Origin: Gordonia sp. PDNC005
GTDB lineage: Bacteria; Actinomycetota; Actinomycetes; Mycobacteriales; Mycobacteriaceae
Assembly: GCF_016919385.1 (NCBI RefSeq)
Contig: NZ_CP070351.1
Span: 124,001-188,000, forward strand
DNA: 64,000 bases
Direction of reading: 5' to 3'
Shown here: positions 8,528 through 16,803 of the stretch, in pieces
Layout: the number at the start of each line of letters is the position of its first letter
Position numbering within the stretch: the first letter of the stretch is position 1
The notes under the pieces: model-generated
Told to the model about the DNA's origin: nothing
Database searches by the model: none
The model's input: the letters and a program-made list of their open reading frames with translations, nothing else
Program-made: the position numbers and the translations under genes

Positions 8528-9769
8528 TCACGCAGGTGAGAAGGTGTCTGGAACCTCTCCTTCGCGGATGGGGCAGCGGGTCTGGGAGTAAATCGTCGGC
8601 ATGCACAGATTGCAGTGCACACACCGCGAAACCGTCGAAGCGTCCTCCTGGATCCGCAGGGGCAGGTCCGGTTCGCGGAGCAGAGCGCGTCCCATTGCGA
8701 CGAATTCGAATCCGGAGTCGAGTGCGGTCTGCATCGAGGCACGATCGGTGATGCCGCCGAGAAGGATCAGCGGGAGCGACACCGACTTGCGGAGCTCGGC
8801 TGCCAGGGGGAGCAAGTAGGCGTCCTGGTAGGGATAGTGCTTCAAGAAGACGGGGCCGACGGCCTTCATCCCGGTTCGGATGGGGCCTTGCATGGCGTCG
8901 GCGAACTCGGCCAACGGCGGTTTCCCGTGGAACAGGTACATCGGGTTGAGCAATGAGCTGCCCGCGGTCGGCTCGATCGCGTCGATGAAACCGTCGGCCT
9001 CCAAGAGCTGAGCGGTCTCGCAGGCCTGGTCGACGTTGAAACCACTCCAGGGGCGGCCGCCTCGACCGCGGCCGGGCTTGCCGACCCCGTCGAACATGTT
9101 CAGCTTGGCCCAGACCGCGGCTTCATCACCGACGGCGCCGCGCACGGCTTCGAGGACTTCGCGGGCCAGACGTGCTCGGTTGACCACCGAGCCGCCGTAT
9201 CCGTCGCGGCGGTGATTCAGCAGCGGCGAGAGGAATGAACTGATCAGGTAGTTGTGGCCGCAGTGCACCTCGAGTGCGTCGAACCCGCAGTCGACGGCCA
9301 GACGTGCGGCGTCGACGAAGTTCTGTGTGACGCGTTTGATGTCGCCGGCGTCGACCTTCGCTGTGGCCGACATTCCCATCGGTGCCGGGATGCGGCCGGG
9401 GCCGAGAGCCTTGGCCCGATTGGAGATGGAGTTCGCGACCGGACCGGCGTGACCGAGCTGTGCGGCGGCGAGCGCGCCCTCGGAGTGGATGGCCCCGGTG
9501 AGACGTCGCAGTCCGTCGGCCGCTTCGGGAATCATCAGGATCTGATGCCTGTCGGTCCGGCCCTCCGGCGCGACGGCGCAGTACGCGACCGTGCTGATGC
9601 CGACTCCGCCGGCCGCGGTCTCGCGGTGGAACTCGATCAGTTCGTCGGTCACCAGGGCGTCGGGTGTGCGTCCTTCGAAGGTCGCGCACTTGATCAAGCG
9701 GTTGCGCGGGGTGATCGGGCCGAGCTGCGCCGGTGCGAACGGGTCGACGGTGGAGAGGTCGCTGGTCAT
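8528..9769 (-). CDS. NADH:flavin oxidoreductase, old yellow enzyme family
   Basis: A 413-residue FMN-dependent oxidoreductase. The N-terminus has NRLIKCATFEGRTPD, the FMN-site pattern of the family; EVHCGHNYLISSFLSP and NHRRDGYGGS are the central substrate-site motifs, and LGGITDRASMQTALDSGFEFVAMGRALLREPDL is the phosphate-binding end. A C-terminal cluster CVHCNLC continues past the barrel, but the protein lacks the extra domain of dienoyl-CoA reductases. The ATG at 9769 overlaps the stop of the TetR gene (ATGA), so the two are co-translated. The likely role is ene reduction of an unsaturated carbonyl, controlled by that TetR. Confidence 0.87.
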   Translation of the reverse strand: MTSDLSTVDPFAPAQLGPITPRNRLIKCATFEGRTPDALVTDELIEFHRETAAGGVGISTVAYCAVAPEGRTDRHQILMIPEAADGLRRLTGAIHSEGALAAAQLGHAGPVANSISNRAKALGPGRIPAPMGMSATAKVDAGDIKRVTQNFVDAARLAVDCGFDALEVHCGHNYLISSFLSPLLNHRRDGYGGSVVNRARLAREVLEAVRGAVGDEAAVWAKLNMFDGVGKPGRGRGGRPWSGFNVDQACETAQLLEADGFIDAIEPTAGSSLLNPMYLFHGKPPLAEFADAMQGPIRTGMKAVGPVFLKHYPYQDAYLLPLAAELRKSVSLPLILLGGITDRASMQTALDSGFEFVAMGRALLREPDLPLRIQEDASTVSRCVHCNLCMPTIYSQTRCPIREGEVPDTFSPA

Positions 9770-10344
9770 CGGGGTCCTTCGGTCTGGGAGGTGGCGGGAC
9801 CGGACAGGCCCGCGGTCATGAAGTCGGCGAGCGCGGCGACCGTCGCGGTGCTCACCGGTGTGGGATTGGACAGTTCGGTGATCAAGACGGTGAAGGCGAA
9901 CCGCCACCGGCGTCGCGCTGTGGCCTCGTCGACGTCGACGACTCGGCGCAGAAGCGTTACCCACACCTCGGTGCGGAACCAGGTGCCGGTCCAGTCGAGA
10001 TCGCCGTGGGTGAGGACGAAGCGCCCGAGCAGACGGAGGTGTTGAGCCAGTGCGGGATCGTCGGCGAGGCGCGTCACCGGCTCGAGGATCTTCTCCACGA
10101 TTTCTCGAACAGAGGTCTCGCGCGTGCTCAGCTCGGTGAGAGGGTCGGCCCAGACCGGCCCGAGGCGGTCCTGCAGGAGCGTGGTGACCAATGCCTCACG
10201 CGACCCGAAGTGGTAATGGACCGCGGCCGGGTTGACTCCGGCCTCCGCGCACACTGCACGGACTTTGAGCTGCTCATACGGGGTCGTCTCGAGGATTCGC
10301 TCGGCCGCATCGAGTAGTCGGATTCGTGTCACGTCGCTGGCCAT
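9766..10344 (-). CDS. TetR/AcrR family transcriptional regulator of the oxidoreductase operon
   Basis: A 192-residue repressor-type protein. The helix-turn-helix is [27 protein letters not shown] at about residues 22-48; the C-terminal domain (RPPVTR-like, divergent) would bind an inducer. I chose the ATG at 10344 rather than the one 8 codons upstream because TGTACT lies 7 nt before it and because the upstream ATG would fall inside the palindromic operator at 10363-10393. It is the first gene of a two-gene operon with the old yellow enzyme gene and is divergent from lpdA. Confidence 0.85.
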   Translation of the reverse strand: MASDVTRIRLLDAAERILETTPYEQLKVRAVCAEAGVNPAAVHYHFGSREALVTTLLQDRLGPVWADPLTELSTRETSVREIVEKILEPVTRLADDPALAQHLRLLGRFVLTHGDLDWTGTWFRTEVWVTLLRRVVDVDEATARRRWRFAFTVLITELSNPTPVSTATVAALADFMTAGLSGPATSQTEGPR

Positions 10345-10362
10345 GAGGTGCAGTACATCACG

Positions 10363-10393
10363 TTTCAATCAACGTTTCAATCATTGATTGAAA
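10363..10393. promoter_or_regulatory. Predicted TetR operator with three half sites
   Basis: The half site TTTCAATCA occurs at 10363-10371 and 10375-10383, and its inverted copy TGATTGAAA at 10385-10393. The last two form a perfect 9-1-9 palindrome. It lies between the divergent TetR (10344) and lpdA (10447) genes, so one regulator could affect both. Confidence 0.65.
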
Positions 10394-10433
10394 GTTCCTC
10401 GATGGAGCTACGACACGACCGGTCGAAGAGCGT

Positions 10434-10439
10434 TAGGCT
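10434..10439 (+). promoter_or_regulatory. -10 element TAGGCT, leaderless lpdA start
   Basis: TAGGCT is followed by 7 nt and then the GTG at 10447. No ribosome site is seen upstream. Confidence 0.5.
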
Positions 10440-10446
10440 GGACGCC

Positions 10447-11832
10447 GTGGCTGAACATTTTCAAACAGTTGTCCTGGGAGCCGGCCCCGGTGGGTACGTG
10501 GCCGCGATCCGGTCCGCCCAGCTGGGCATGAAGACCGCCGTCATCGAAGAGAAGTGGTGGGGTGGTGTCTGTCTGAACGTCGGATGCATCCCCTCCAAGG
10601 CGCTGCTGCGCAACGCCGAACTCGCCCACGTCTTCAATCACGAGGCCAAGACCTTCGGCATCAGCGGAGAGGTGTCGTTCGACTTCGGCGCCGCCTTCGA
10701 CCGCTCGCGCCAGGTGTCCGACGGCATCGTCAAGGGCGTCCACTTCCTCATGAAGAAGAACGGCATCACCGAGATCGACGGATACGGTGTCTTCTCGGAC
10801 GCCAAGACCATCAAGGTCGGCGACCGTGAGATCACGTTCGACAACGTCATCATCGACACCGGTTCCACCGTCCGCCTCCTGCCGGGCGTGGAGCTCAGCG
10901 AGAACGTCGTCACCTACGAGACCCAGATCCTCACTCGAGACCTCCCGAAGTCGATCGTCATCGTCGGTGCGGGTGCCATCGGCATGGAGTTCGGTTACGT
11001 CCTCGCCAACTACGGCGTCGACGTCACGATTGTCGAGTTCATGCCGCGCATCCTCCCGAACGAGGACGCCGACGTCTCCAAGGAGATGACGAAGGCGTAC
11101 AAGAAGCTCGGCGTCAAGATCATGACCGGCACCGGAGTCCAGACCGTGGACGACCAGAGCAGCCAGGTTGTCGTCACCTACAAGGACGCCAAGGGCAACG
11201 ACGGCAGCCTGACCGTCGACAAGGTCCTCATGTCCGTCGGCTTCGCGCCGCGCGTCGACGGCTTCGGCCTGGAGAAGACCGGCGTCGAGCTGACCGACCG
11301 CGGTGCCATCGCGATCGACGATCACATGCGCACCAACGTCGACGGCATCTACGCCATCGGTGACGTGACTGCCAAGCTGCAGCTCGCGCACGTCGCGGAG
11401 GCGCAGGGTGTCGTCGCGGCGGAGACTATGGCGGGAGCCGAGACGATGACGCTCGGCGACTACCGGATGATGCCGCGCGCCACGTTCTGCCAGCCTCAGG
11501 TCGCATCGTTCGGGCTCACTGAAGAGCAGGCCAAGGCCGAGGGCTACGACGTCAAGGTCACCAAGTTCCCGTTCAGTGCCAACGGCAAAGCTCAGGGGCT
11601 CGCCGCTCCGGCCGGCTTCGTCAAACTGATCACCGACGGCGCCAACGACGAGCTGATCGGCGGACACTTGGTCGGCGACAACGTCTCCGAGATGCTGCCC
11701 GAGCTCACCCTCGCGCAGAAGTGGGACCTGACCGCCAAGGAACTCGCCCGCAACGTCCACACGCATCCGACGATGAGTGAGGCGCTGCAGGAGACCTTCC
11801 ACGGCGCGATCGGTCACATGATCAACCTGTAG
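10447..11832 (+). CDS. lpdA: Dihydrolipoyl dehydrogenase (E3)
   Basis: A 461-residue flavoprotein that reoxidises dihydrolipoamide in pyruvate, 2-oxoglutarate and branched-chain 2-oxoacid dehydrogenase complexes. FAD binding: [17 protein letters not shown] near residue 9. Redox disulfide: Cys42 and Cys47 in [13 protein letters not shown] binding: [11 protein letters not shown] near residue 178. The dimer-interface pair is His440 and Glu445 in HTHPTMSE. The GTG at 10447 gives the usual N-terminus and has a leaderless -10. In M. tuberculosis lpdC lies close to ramB and icl1; here about 20 kb of catabolic genes separates them. It ends in a strong terminator. Confidence 0.95.
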   Translation: MAEHFQTVVLGAGPGGYVAAIRSAQLGMKTAVIEEKWWGGVCLNVGCIPSKALLRNAELAHVFNHEAKTFGISGEVSFDFGAAFDRSRQVSDGIVKGVHFLMKKNGITEIDGYGVFSDAKTIKVGDREITFDNVIIDTGSTVRLLPGVELSENVVTYETQILTRDLPKSIVIVGAGAIGMEFGYVLANYGVDVTIVEFMPRILPNEDADVSKEMTKAYKKLGVKIMTGTGVQTVDDQSSQVVVTYKDAKGNDGSLTVDKVLMSVGFAPRVDGFGLEKTGVELTDRGAIAIDDHMRTNVDGIYAIGDVTAKLQLAHVAEAQGVVAAETMAGAETMTLGDYRMMPRATFCQPQVASFGLTEEQAKAEGYDVKVTKFPFSANGKAQGLAAPAGFVKLITDGANDELIGGHLVGDNVSEMLPELTLAQKWDLTAKELARNVHTHPTMSEALQETFHGAIGHMINL

Positions 11833-11848
11833 GTATCGCCCGCAGACG

Positions 11849-11899
11849 AGAAAAGTGTTGAGTTGAGGTCCGTCACGGAGCTCAACTCAACACTTTTCT
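11849..11899. terminator. Bidirectional terminator between lpdA and the D-amino-acid dehydrogenase gene
   Basis: A perfect 19-bp inverted repeat: AGAAAAGTGTTGAGTTGAG at 11849-11867 and its complement at 11881-11899, with a 13-nt loop. The A-rich and T-rich ends give a U tract on both strands, fitting two convergent genes. Confidence 0.8.
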
Positions 11900-11917
11900 T
11901 CGTTCAGGCACCTCGGG

Positions 11918-13159
11918 TCAGCGGAGGGGATCGAATCCCGCGAGGGCGGATGGGGTGATGCCCGTGCAGATGGTCTCCGCGAGGAGGCGTCCGGTGGCCG
12001 GGCCGAGGGTCATGCCCTCCATTGCGTGACCGCCCGCGACGAACACTCGCGGCGACGTCGTCGCGCCGACGAGCGGGAGTCCGTCCTCGGTGCAGGGGCG
12101 GGAGCCGACCCACTCCTCACGTCGGTCGTCGAGGTCCACCCCGCGCAGCAGTGGGCGCACCGATTCGACGATCGCCCCGATCCGGCGCCGGTCGACGGGA
12201 TCACCGTGACGACCGAACTCCATCATCCCGGCGATCCGCATGCGGTCGCCGAGCGGCGTGCACACCACGGACGAGCCGGGGAAGTACACCGGCCCCGGCG
12301 GCAGATCGGCGACGTCGACCGCGAAGCTGTATCCGCGGCCCGCGCGCACTCGGGTCCGAACGCCGTACTTCTTCGTGAGCGCGGGCAATGCGACGCCGGT
12401 CGCCACCACCGCGGAGTCGAACGCCTCGTTCAACCCGGCCCCGGTGACACGAACCCGCTGTCCGCGGTCGATGACGTCGTCGACGGTGACACCTGTTCGC
12501 AGCGTGCCACCGCGCACCACGAACGATTCGGCGAGAGCGTCGACGTAGGCGGGCGGATCGAGGAAGCGCTGCCCACGCAGGATCAGTCCGCCGCGAATCG
12601 CGTCGGTCAGCATCGGCGCACGGGACCGCACCTCGTCAGCGGAGATCACCTCGACGTCCACCTGCTGACCGAGTGCGGTGATGCGCTCGCCCTCCTCCAC
12701 CATGCTCTGCGGACCGGCCGGGTCGGTGTAGGCGAACAGGAAGTCGTCTGCGGCCTCGATCGGTCCGGCGACTCCGCCGTCGGCCATCGCGTCGAAGGCG
12801 TCGAGCGCCTGCCGATTGATCGCCGCCAGGGCTCGCACGCCCGATCTCCAGCGCGGCGCGGTGCTGTTGCGCGCCATGCGAGCGAGGAAACCGAACAGTC
12901 TCGGATCTGGGCGCGGCGGGATGTACAGCGGCGACGTCGGGCTCAGCAGACTGCGCAGGCCGTAGGTGAGCATCGAGGGATCGGTGAGCGGTGTGCTGAG
13001 CGTGGGGGTGATCCATCCGGCGTTGCCCCACGATGCTCCGGCGGCGGGGCCGACGGCGTCGAACACGGTCACCTCGACGCCGCGGTCTTGTAGGAACCAG
13101 GCGGTGGACAGGCCGACCATCCCGGCGCCGACGACGGCGACCGACGCGGGTGCGGTCAT
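11918..13159 (-). CDS. FAD-dependent D-amino-acid dehydrogenase/oxidase (DadA-like)
   Basis: A 413-residue flavoenzyme of the DAO family. The N-terminus carries GAGMVGLSTAWFLQDRG for FAD binding; the C-terminus has RPCTEDGLPLVG and GGHAMEGMTLGPATG, the second flavin contact. It would oxidise an amino acid or secondary amine to an imino acid that hydrolyses to a 2-oxoacid and ammonia. It is downstream of the amino acid permease with a 4-nt overlap (ATGA), so import and oxidation are coupled. Predicted control is by the TetR at 14815 through the palindrome at 14700. The exact substrate is unknown; proline-type or D-amino acids are both possible. Confidence 0.83.
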   Translation of the reverse strand: MTAPASVAVVGAGMVGLSTAWFLQDRGVEVTVFDAVGPAAGASWGNAGWITPTLSTPLTDPSMLTYGLRSLLSPTSPLYIPPRPDPRLFGFLARMARNSTAPRWRSGVRALAAINRQALDAFDAMADGGVAGPIEAADDFLFAYTDPAGPQSMVEEGERITALGQQVDVEVISADEVRSRAPMLTDAIRGGLILRGQRFLDPPAYVDALAESFVVRGGTLRTGVTVDDVIDRGQRVRVTGAGLNEAFDSAVVATGVALPALTKKYGVRTRVRAGRGYSFAVDVADLPPGPVYFPGSSVVCTPLGDRMRIAGMMEFGRHGDPVDRRRIGAIVESVRPLLRGVDLDDRREEWVGSRPCTEDGLPLVGATTSPRVFVAGGHAMEGMTLGPATGRLLAETICTGITPSALAGFDPLR

Positions 13160-14631
13160 TCCGCGGCCGCCACGGCTGTGTCACGTGCGATGCGCGGCTT
13201 GATGCCCCAGTGGTAGACGGCGTAGCAGACCGGCACGCAGGCGAGACCGAGGACGAGGGACAGTCGCTGTGTCGCGTCGAAGGCCATCGAGACGAACACG
13301 ACTCCGTTCATGAGGATCACGGCGATCGGGGTGAAGGGGAAGAACGGGGCGGCGTACGGGAGGTCCTTCACATCACCGCCGTTCTTGACGTACTGCTTGC
13401 GGAATCGGTACTGCGACAGCGCGATCGTCATCCAGCAGAGAGCGCCGCCGACACCGCTGATCGAGATGAGGAACACGAACACGGTGTCGGCGGCGACGAA
13501 CTCGGTCATCAGGGAGAGCAGGCCGAACAGCAGGGTGAAGAGCAGGCCCCAGATCGGGATGCCGCGCTTGGTGGTGACGCCGAAGACGCGGGGTGCCGCC
13601 TTCTCCTGCGCGAGCGACCACAGGATGCGGGTGCACATGTAGAGACCGGTGTTGCCGACCGACAGGATGGCGACCAGGATGACGAAGTTCATGATGCCCG
13701 CGGCGTAGGGGATGCCGATCGCCTTGAAGACGGTCACGAACGGGCTCTCGTCCAGGCCGAGCTGCTGCCACGGGATGAGGGCGATCAGGATGAGGATGGA
13801 ACCCAGGTAGAGGAAGACGAGGCGGAACACGATCGTGCGGACTGCCTTGGGGATCGCCTTGCGGGGATTCTCCGTCTCGCCTGCGGCGACGCCCATCACC
13901 TCGGAGCCCATGAACGTGTAGACCACGGTCATCATCGCGGCGAACACTGCGCCGAAGCCTACGGGGAAGAATCCGCCGTGCGAGGTGAAGTTCGCGAGGC
14001 CGGGGGCCTCCATTCCGTCCATCTTGACGACGCCGGTGATGGCGAGGATGCCGAGGACGATGAAGAAGCCGACGGCGAGGACCTTGATGGCCGCGAGTGC
14101 GTACTCGGTCTCGGCGAACGATCGGGCGGTGAAGCAGTTGACCAGGAACAGGACGGCGATGAAGAAGGCGGACCACACCCACGTCGGGGTGTCGGGGAAC
14201 CAGAACTTCATGGTGATGCCTGCGGCGGTGAACTCGAGGCCGATGAACGACGCCCAGCTGATCCAATACACCCAGCCGATGGCGAAGCCGGTGCCCGGGC
14301 CGATGTACTTGGTGGCGTGCGCCTGGAAGGAGCCGCTGACGGGCATGACCGCCGACATCTCGCCGAGGCACACCATCGTCAAGTACAGCAGGACGCCACC
14401 GACGATGTAGGCGAGGATCGTCCCGCCGGGGCCTGCGGAGCTGATCACTTCGCCGGTGCCGAGGAAGAGGCCGGTTCCGATGACGCCGGCGAGGGTGATC
14501 ATGAACAGGTGGCGGCTTTTCATGACGCGCTTGAGCGCGGGGCCTTCGGGAGTGTAGAAAGGCTCGTTCACGTCGCCGCTCGGGGAGGTGGTGGCCGGTT
14601 CGTCGGAACCGGCCGTGGGGGCTATGGACAC
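13156..14631 (-). CDS. Amino acid permease (APC superfamily, AAT family)
   Basis: About 491 residues with 12 hydrophobic helices. The first helix has the family signature MITLAGVIGTGLFLGTGE, and LPVSGSF-like text (VMPVSGSFQAHATKYIGPGTGFA) marks helix 3. The family imports amino acids with protons. The frame is open to 14697, but the GTG at 14631 has AGGAG 8 nt upstream and gives a normal N-terminal tail, so it is preferred. It is the first gene of the permease-dehydrogenase operon and lies divergent from the TetR gene. Confidence 0.87.
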   Translation of the reverse strand: MSIAPTAGSDEPATTSPSGDVNEPFYTPEGPALKRVMKSRHLFMITLAGVIGTGLFLGTGEVISSAGPGGTILAYIVGGVLLYLTMVCLGEMSAVMPVSGSFQAHATKYIGPGTGFAIGWVYWISWASFIGLEFTAAGITMKFWFPDTPTWVWSAFFIAVLFLVNCFTARSFAETEYALAAIKVLAVGFFIVLGILAITGVVKMDGMEAPGLANFTSHGGFFPVGFGAVFAAMMTVVYTFMGSEVMGVAAGETENPRKAIPKAVRTIVFRLVFLYLGSILILIALIPWQQLGLDESPFVTVFKAIGIPYAAGIMNFVILVAILSVGNTGLYMCTRILWSLAQEKAAPRVFGVTTKRGIPIWGLLFTLLFGLLSLMTEFVAADTVFVFLISISGVGGALCWMTIALSQYRFRKQYVKNGGDVKDLPYAAPFFPFTPIAVILMNGVVFVSMAFDATQRLSLVLGLACVPVCYAVYHWGIKPRIARDTAVAAAE

Positions 14632-14699
14632 GGGGATGTCTCCTGGATTGTGTGCGGCCGCGGCACGCATTCCCGTGCGTCCCGGCGATCCCGCCATCT

Positions 14700-14721
14700 G
14701 CTGACTATGTACTCAGTCAGC
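14700..14721. promoter_or_regulatory. Module-1 TetR operator, copy 1
   Basis: The core TGACTATGTACTCAGTCA (14702-14719) is a near-perfect palindrome, extended by GC/GC to 22 bp. It lies between the divergent permease (14631) and TetR (14815) genes. A near-identical core recurs at 15458. Confidence 0.7.
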
Positions 14722-14801
14722 ACATAGAGAATGCGATGCCGGTCACATGATTGTCAAGGCTCGCCAGCCGTCACATTTGGTGACGGCGCATATCGGGCCC
14801 G

Positions 14802-14807
14802 TAGCAT
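14802..14807 (+). promoter_or_regulatory. -10 element TAGCAT, leaderless TetR start
   Basis: TAGCAT is followed by 7 nt and the GTG at 14815. This spacing decides the start among GTG/ATG codons at 14806, 14815 and 14824. Confidence 0.5.
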
Positions 14808-14814
14808 GGGCCCT

Positions 14815-15408
14815 GTGGCCCGAATGACGAAGGATTCCGCCGATCGGCGTGAGGGGATTCTCAAGGCGACCCTCGACATCATCAAGGAGGCCGGCATCGA
14901 CCGTGTTCGCGGCGCGGATGTCGCTAAGCGCGTCGGGGTGAGCGTCGGCCTCGTGTTTTACCACTTCGAGAATCTCGAGACGCTGATCGTCGCCGCATTG
15001 CAGTATGCGGCGAGTCGGGACATCGAGCACCGTGACGCCGCGCTCGCGGCGTCGTCAGCGGACGTCACGGAGCGGTTGGACGCGATGCTGCGCGAATACG
15101 GCCCCTCCGGCTCGGAGTTCGGCTGGCGACTGTGGGTGCAGGCATGGTCGGCGAGCTTGCGCGATCCGACTCTGCGTGCCGTCGTTCACGATCTCGATGC
15201 GGGCTGGCGTGATGTCCTCATCGAGATCATCGACGACGGTGTGGCGCAGGGGGTGTTCACCTGTCCGGACCCGGCGGGGGCGACGTGGCGCCTCACCGCG
15301 ATGCTCGACGGTCTGGCCGTCCAGCACGTGGTCTTCGACGACGTGGTCACGGTCGCGCAGATTCGAGAGTGGACGCAGCTGGCGTTGACTCGCGAACTGG
15401 GCATCTGA
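14815..15408 (+). CDS. TetR family transcriptional regulator (module 1)
   Basis: A 197-residue TetR protein. The DNA-binding part reads DRVRGADVAKRVGVSVGLVFYHFENLETL (quoted in part: recognition helix GVSVGLVFYHF) near residues 29-56. The C-terminal ligand domain has the BetI-like TetR_C pattern (WRLWVQAWSASLRDPTLRAVV). It lies between the permease/dehydrogenase operon and the amino acid dehydrogenase/decarboxylase operon, and the same 18-bp palindrome precedes both, so it probably represses both sides and is released by an amino acid breakdown intermediate. Confidence 0.85.
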   Translation: MARMTKDSADRREGILKATLDIIKEAGIDRVRGADVAKRVGVSVGLVFYHFENLETLIVAALQYAASRDIEHRDAALAASSADVTERLDAMLREYGPSGSEFGWRLWVQAWSASLRDPTLRAVVHDLDAGWRDVLIEIIDDGVAQGVFTCPDPAGATWRLTAMLDGLAVQHVVFDDVVTVAQIREWTQLALTRELGI

Positions 15409-15457
15409 CCGGCGGTGACGGCGAAGGGTTGCCTTCGAGTTGTGATCGGTGCCATAC

Positions 15458-15475
15458 TGACTAAGTACTCAGTCA
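15458..15475. promoter_or_regulatory. Module-1 TetR operator, copy 2
   Basis: TGACTAAGTACTCAGTCA, one base different from the core at 14702. It lies 62 bp upstream of the amino acid dehydrogenase ATG. Confidence 0.7.
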
Positions 15476-15536
15476 AGCATTGACATCGCGGCGGCCTTCC
15501 CGAACCGCCCGCCCCCAAACTCTGCAGGAGCGACCA

Positions 15537-16760
15537 ATGTCCCTGACACTTCCCAACGCCATCGACGCATCGTTCGGCGTACGCGACGACAATGCCTTCT
15601 TCGAGATCGTCTGGCACGACACCGAGAGCGACGCCACCGGCTACGTCGTCATCGACCAGTTGGTTCGTGGAGTCTCGTCCGGAGGACTGCGCATGCGTGC
15701 GGGCTGCACCCTCGACGAAGTCCGCGGCCTCGCCCGCGGGATGACCCTCAAAGAGGGCGTCCACTACGAGCCGGGCGCACGCTACGTTCCGCTCGGCGGC
15801 GCCAAGGGCGGAATCGACTTCGATCCGTACAGCCCCGAGGCCGACGGTGTCCTGCGCCGTTTCCTGCAGGCCACCGCTCCGATCATCGACACCCGCTGGA
15901 CGATGGGCGAGGATTTCGGAGTCCAGCAGACCACCATCGATCGACTCCTCCCCGAGGTGGGACTCCGCAGTTCCATCCAGGCCGCAGAGCGGGTCGTCGA
16001 CGATCCCGAAGCCGCCCGCGCCCGGATGGCCACGGCGTTCAACAGCGTCGTCGACGGTGTGAGCCTCGACGAGTTGGTCGGCGGCTACGGCGTGGCCAAG
16101 GCCGCCCTCGCGGCGATGGCCCGCCGCGACATGGCACCGGCCGACACCACCGCGGTGATTCAAGGCTTCGGCTCGATGGGCGGCGCGACGGCGCGCTACC
16201 TCGCCGAAGTAGGAGTGCGCGTCGTCGGCATCGTCGATGTCGAGGGCGTGGTCTACAACGCAGCCGGTCTGGACGTCGAAGAGCTGCTTCTCACGCGCAG
16301 CGCCAAGGGCAACGTCGACCGCACCAAACTCCGCGACGGCGACAGCTGCCTGGACTCGTCGGAGTGGCTCTCGATCGAGACCGACGTCCTCGTGCCGGCC
16401 GCCATCTCGTACTGCATCAACGAAGGCAACCAGGACCAGGTCCGCGCTCGTCTCGTGGTGGAAGCGGCCAACATGCCGGTCACGCCGGAAGCCGAAGCGC
16501 TGCTCAGCGCACGCGGCATCGAGGTCTCGCCCGACTTCGTCGCCAACTCGGCGACGAACGCCTGGTGGTGGTGGGTCTTCTTCGGCGACGTCGACGGCAG
16601 CCCCGAGCAGTCGTTCGCCAAGATCAATGACCGCATCACCGCGCTGAGCGACGAGATGTTCGACATCGCCGCCGCCGAGGGCGTCTCCCTCCGCGCCGCC
16701 GCATTCGAGATGGCCTCGCGCAAGTTGGCCGCGATCTCCGACGAGTTCCCGATCTACTGA
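15537..16760 (+). CDS. Glu/Leu/Phe/Val dehydrogenase family protein
   Basis: A 407-residue NAD(P)-dependent amino acid dehydrogenase. Substrate-site lysines are visible as Lys72 (TLKEGVHYEPG) and Lys90 (GGAKGGIDFDP); the Rossmann domain shows IQGFGSMGGATARYLAEVG near residue 205. It should deaminate an amino acid to a 2-oxoacid. The ATG has GCAGGAG 8 nt upstream. One oddity: where typical members have a NAGGV-type loop after DFVAN, this protein has NSATNAWWWWVFFGD, with four consecutive tryptophans near residue 345, so it belongs to a divergent subgroup. It lies 43 nt before the thiamine-diphosphate enzyme gene, which would act on its product. Confidence 0.85.
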   Translation: MSLTLPNAIDASFGVRDDNAFFEIVWHDTESDATGYVVIDQLVRGVSSGGLRMRAGCTLDEVRGLARGMTLKEGVHYEPGARYVPLGGAKGGIDFDPYSPEADGVLRRFLQATAPIIDTRWTMGEDFGVQQTTIDRLLPEVGLRSSIQAAERVVDDPEAARARMATAFNSVVDGVSLDELVGGYGVAKAALAAMARRDMAPADTTAVIQGFGSMGGATARYLAEVGVRVVGIVDVEGVVYNAAGLDVEELLLTRSAKGNVDRTKLRDGDSCLDSSEWLSIETDVLVPAAISYCINEGNQDQVRARLVVEAANMPVTPEAEALLSARGIEVSPDFVANSATNAWWWWVFFGDVDGSPEQSFAKINDRITALSDEMFDIAAAEGVSLRAAAFEMASRKLAAISDEFPIY

Positions 16761-16803
16761 GCCGGCTTCCCCGTCTCGACTTCAACAGAGAGTTCAGATA
16801 TCC

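Noticed and set aside
10408..11817. A minus-strand open frame of about 470 codons opposite lpdA
   Set aside because: Low-complexity Asp/Val/Leu-rich translation; lpdA on the other strand has every family motif.
13033..14727. A plus-strand open frame of about 560 codons opposite the amino acid permease
   Set aside because: The translation is an unbroken run of charged residues (EDEEHEHG type), a shadow of a membrane protein gene.
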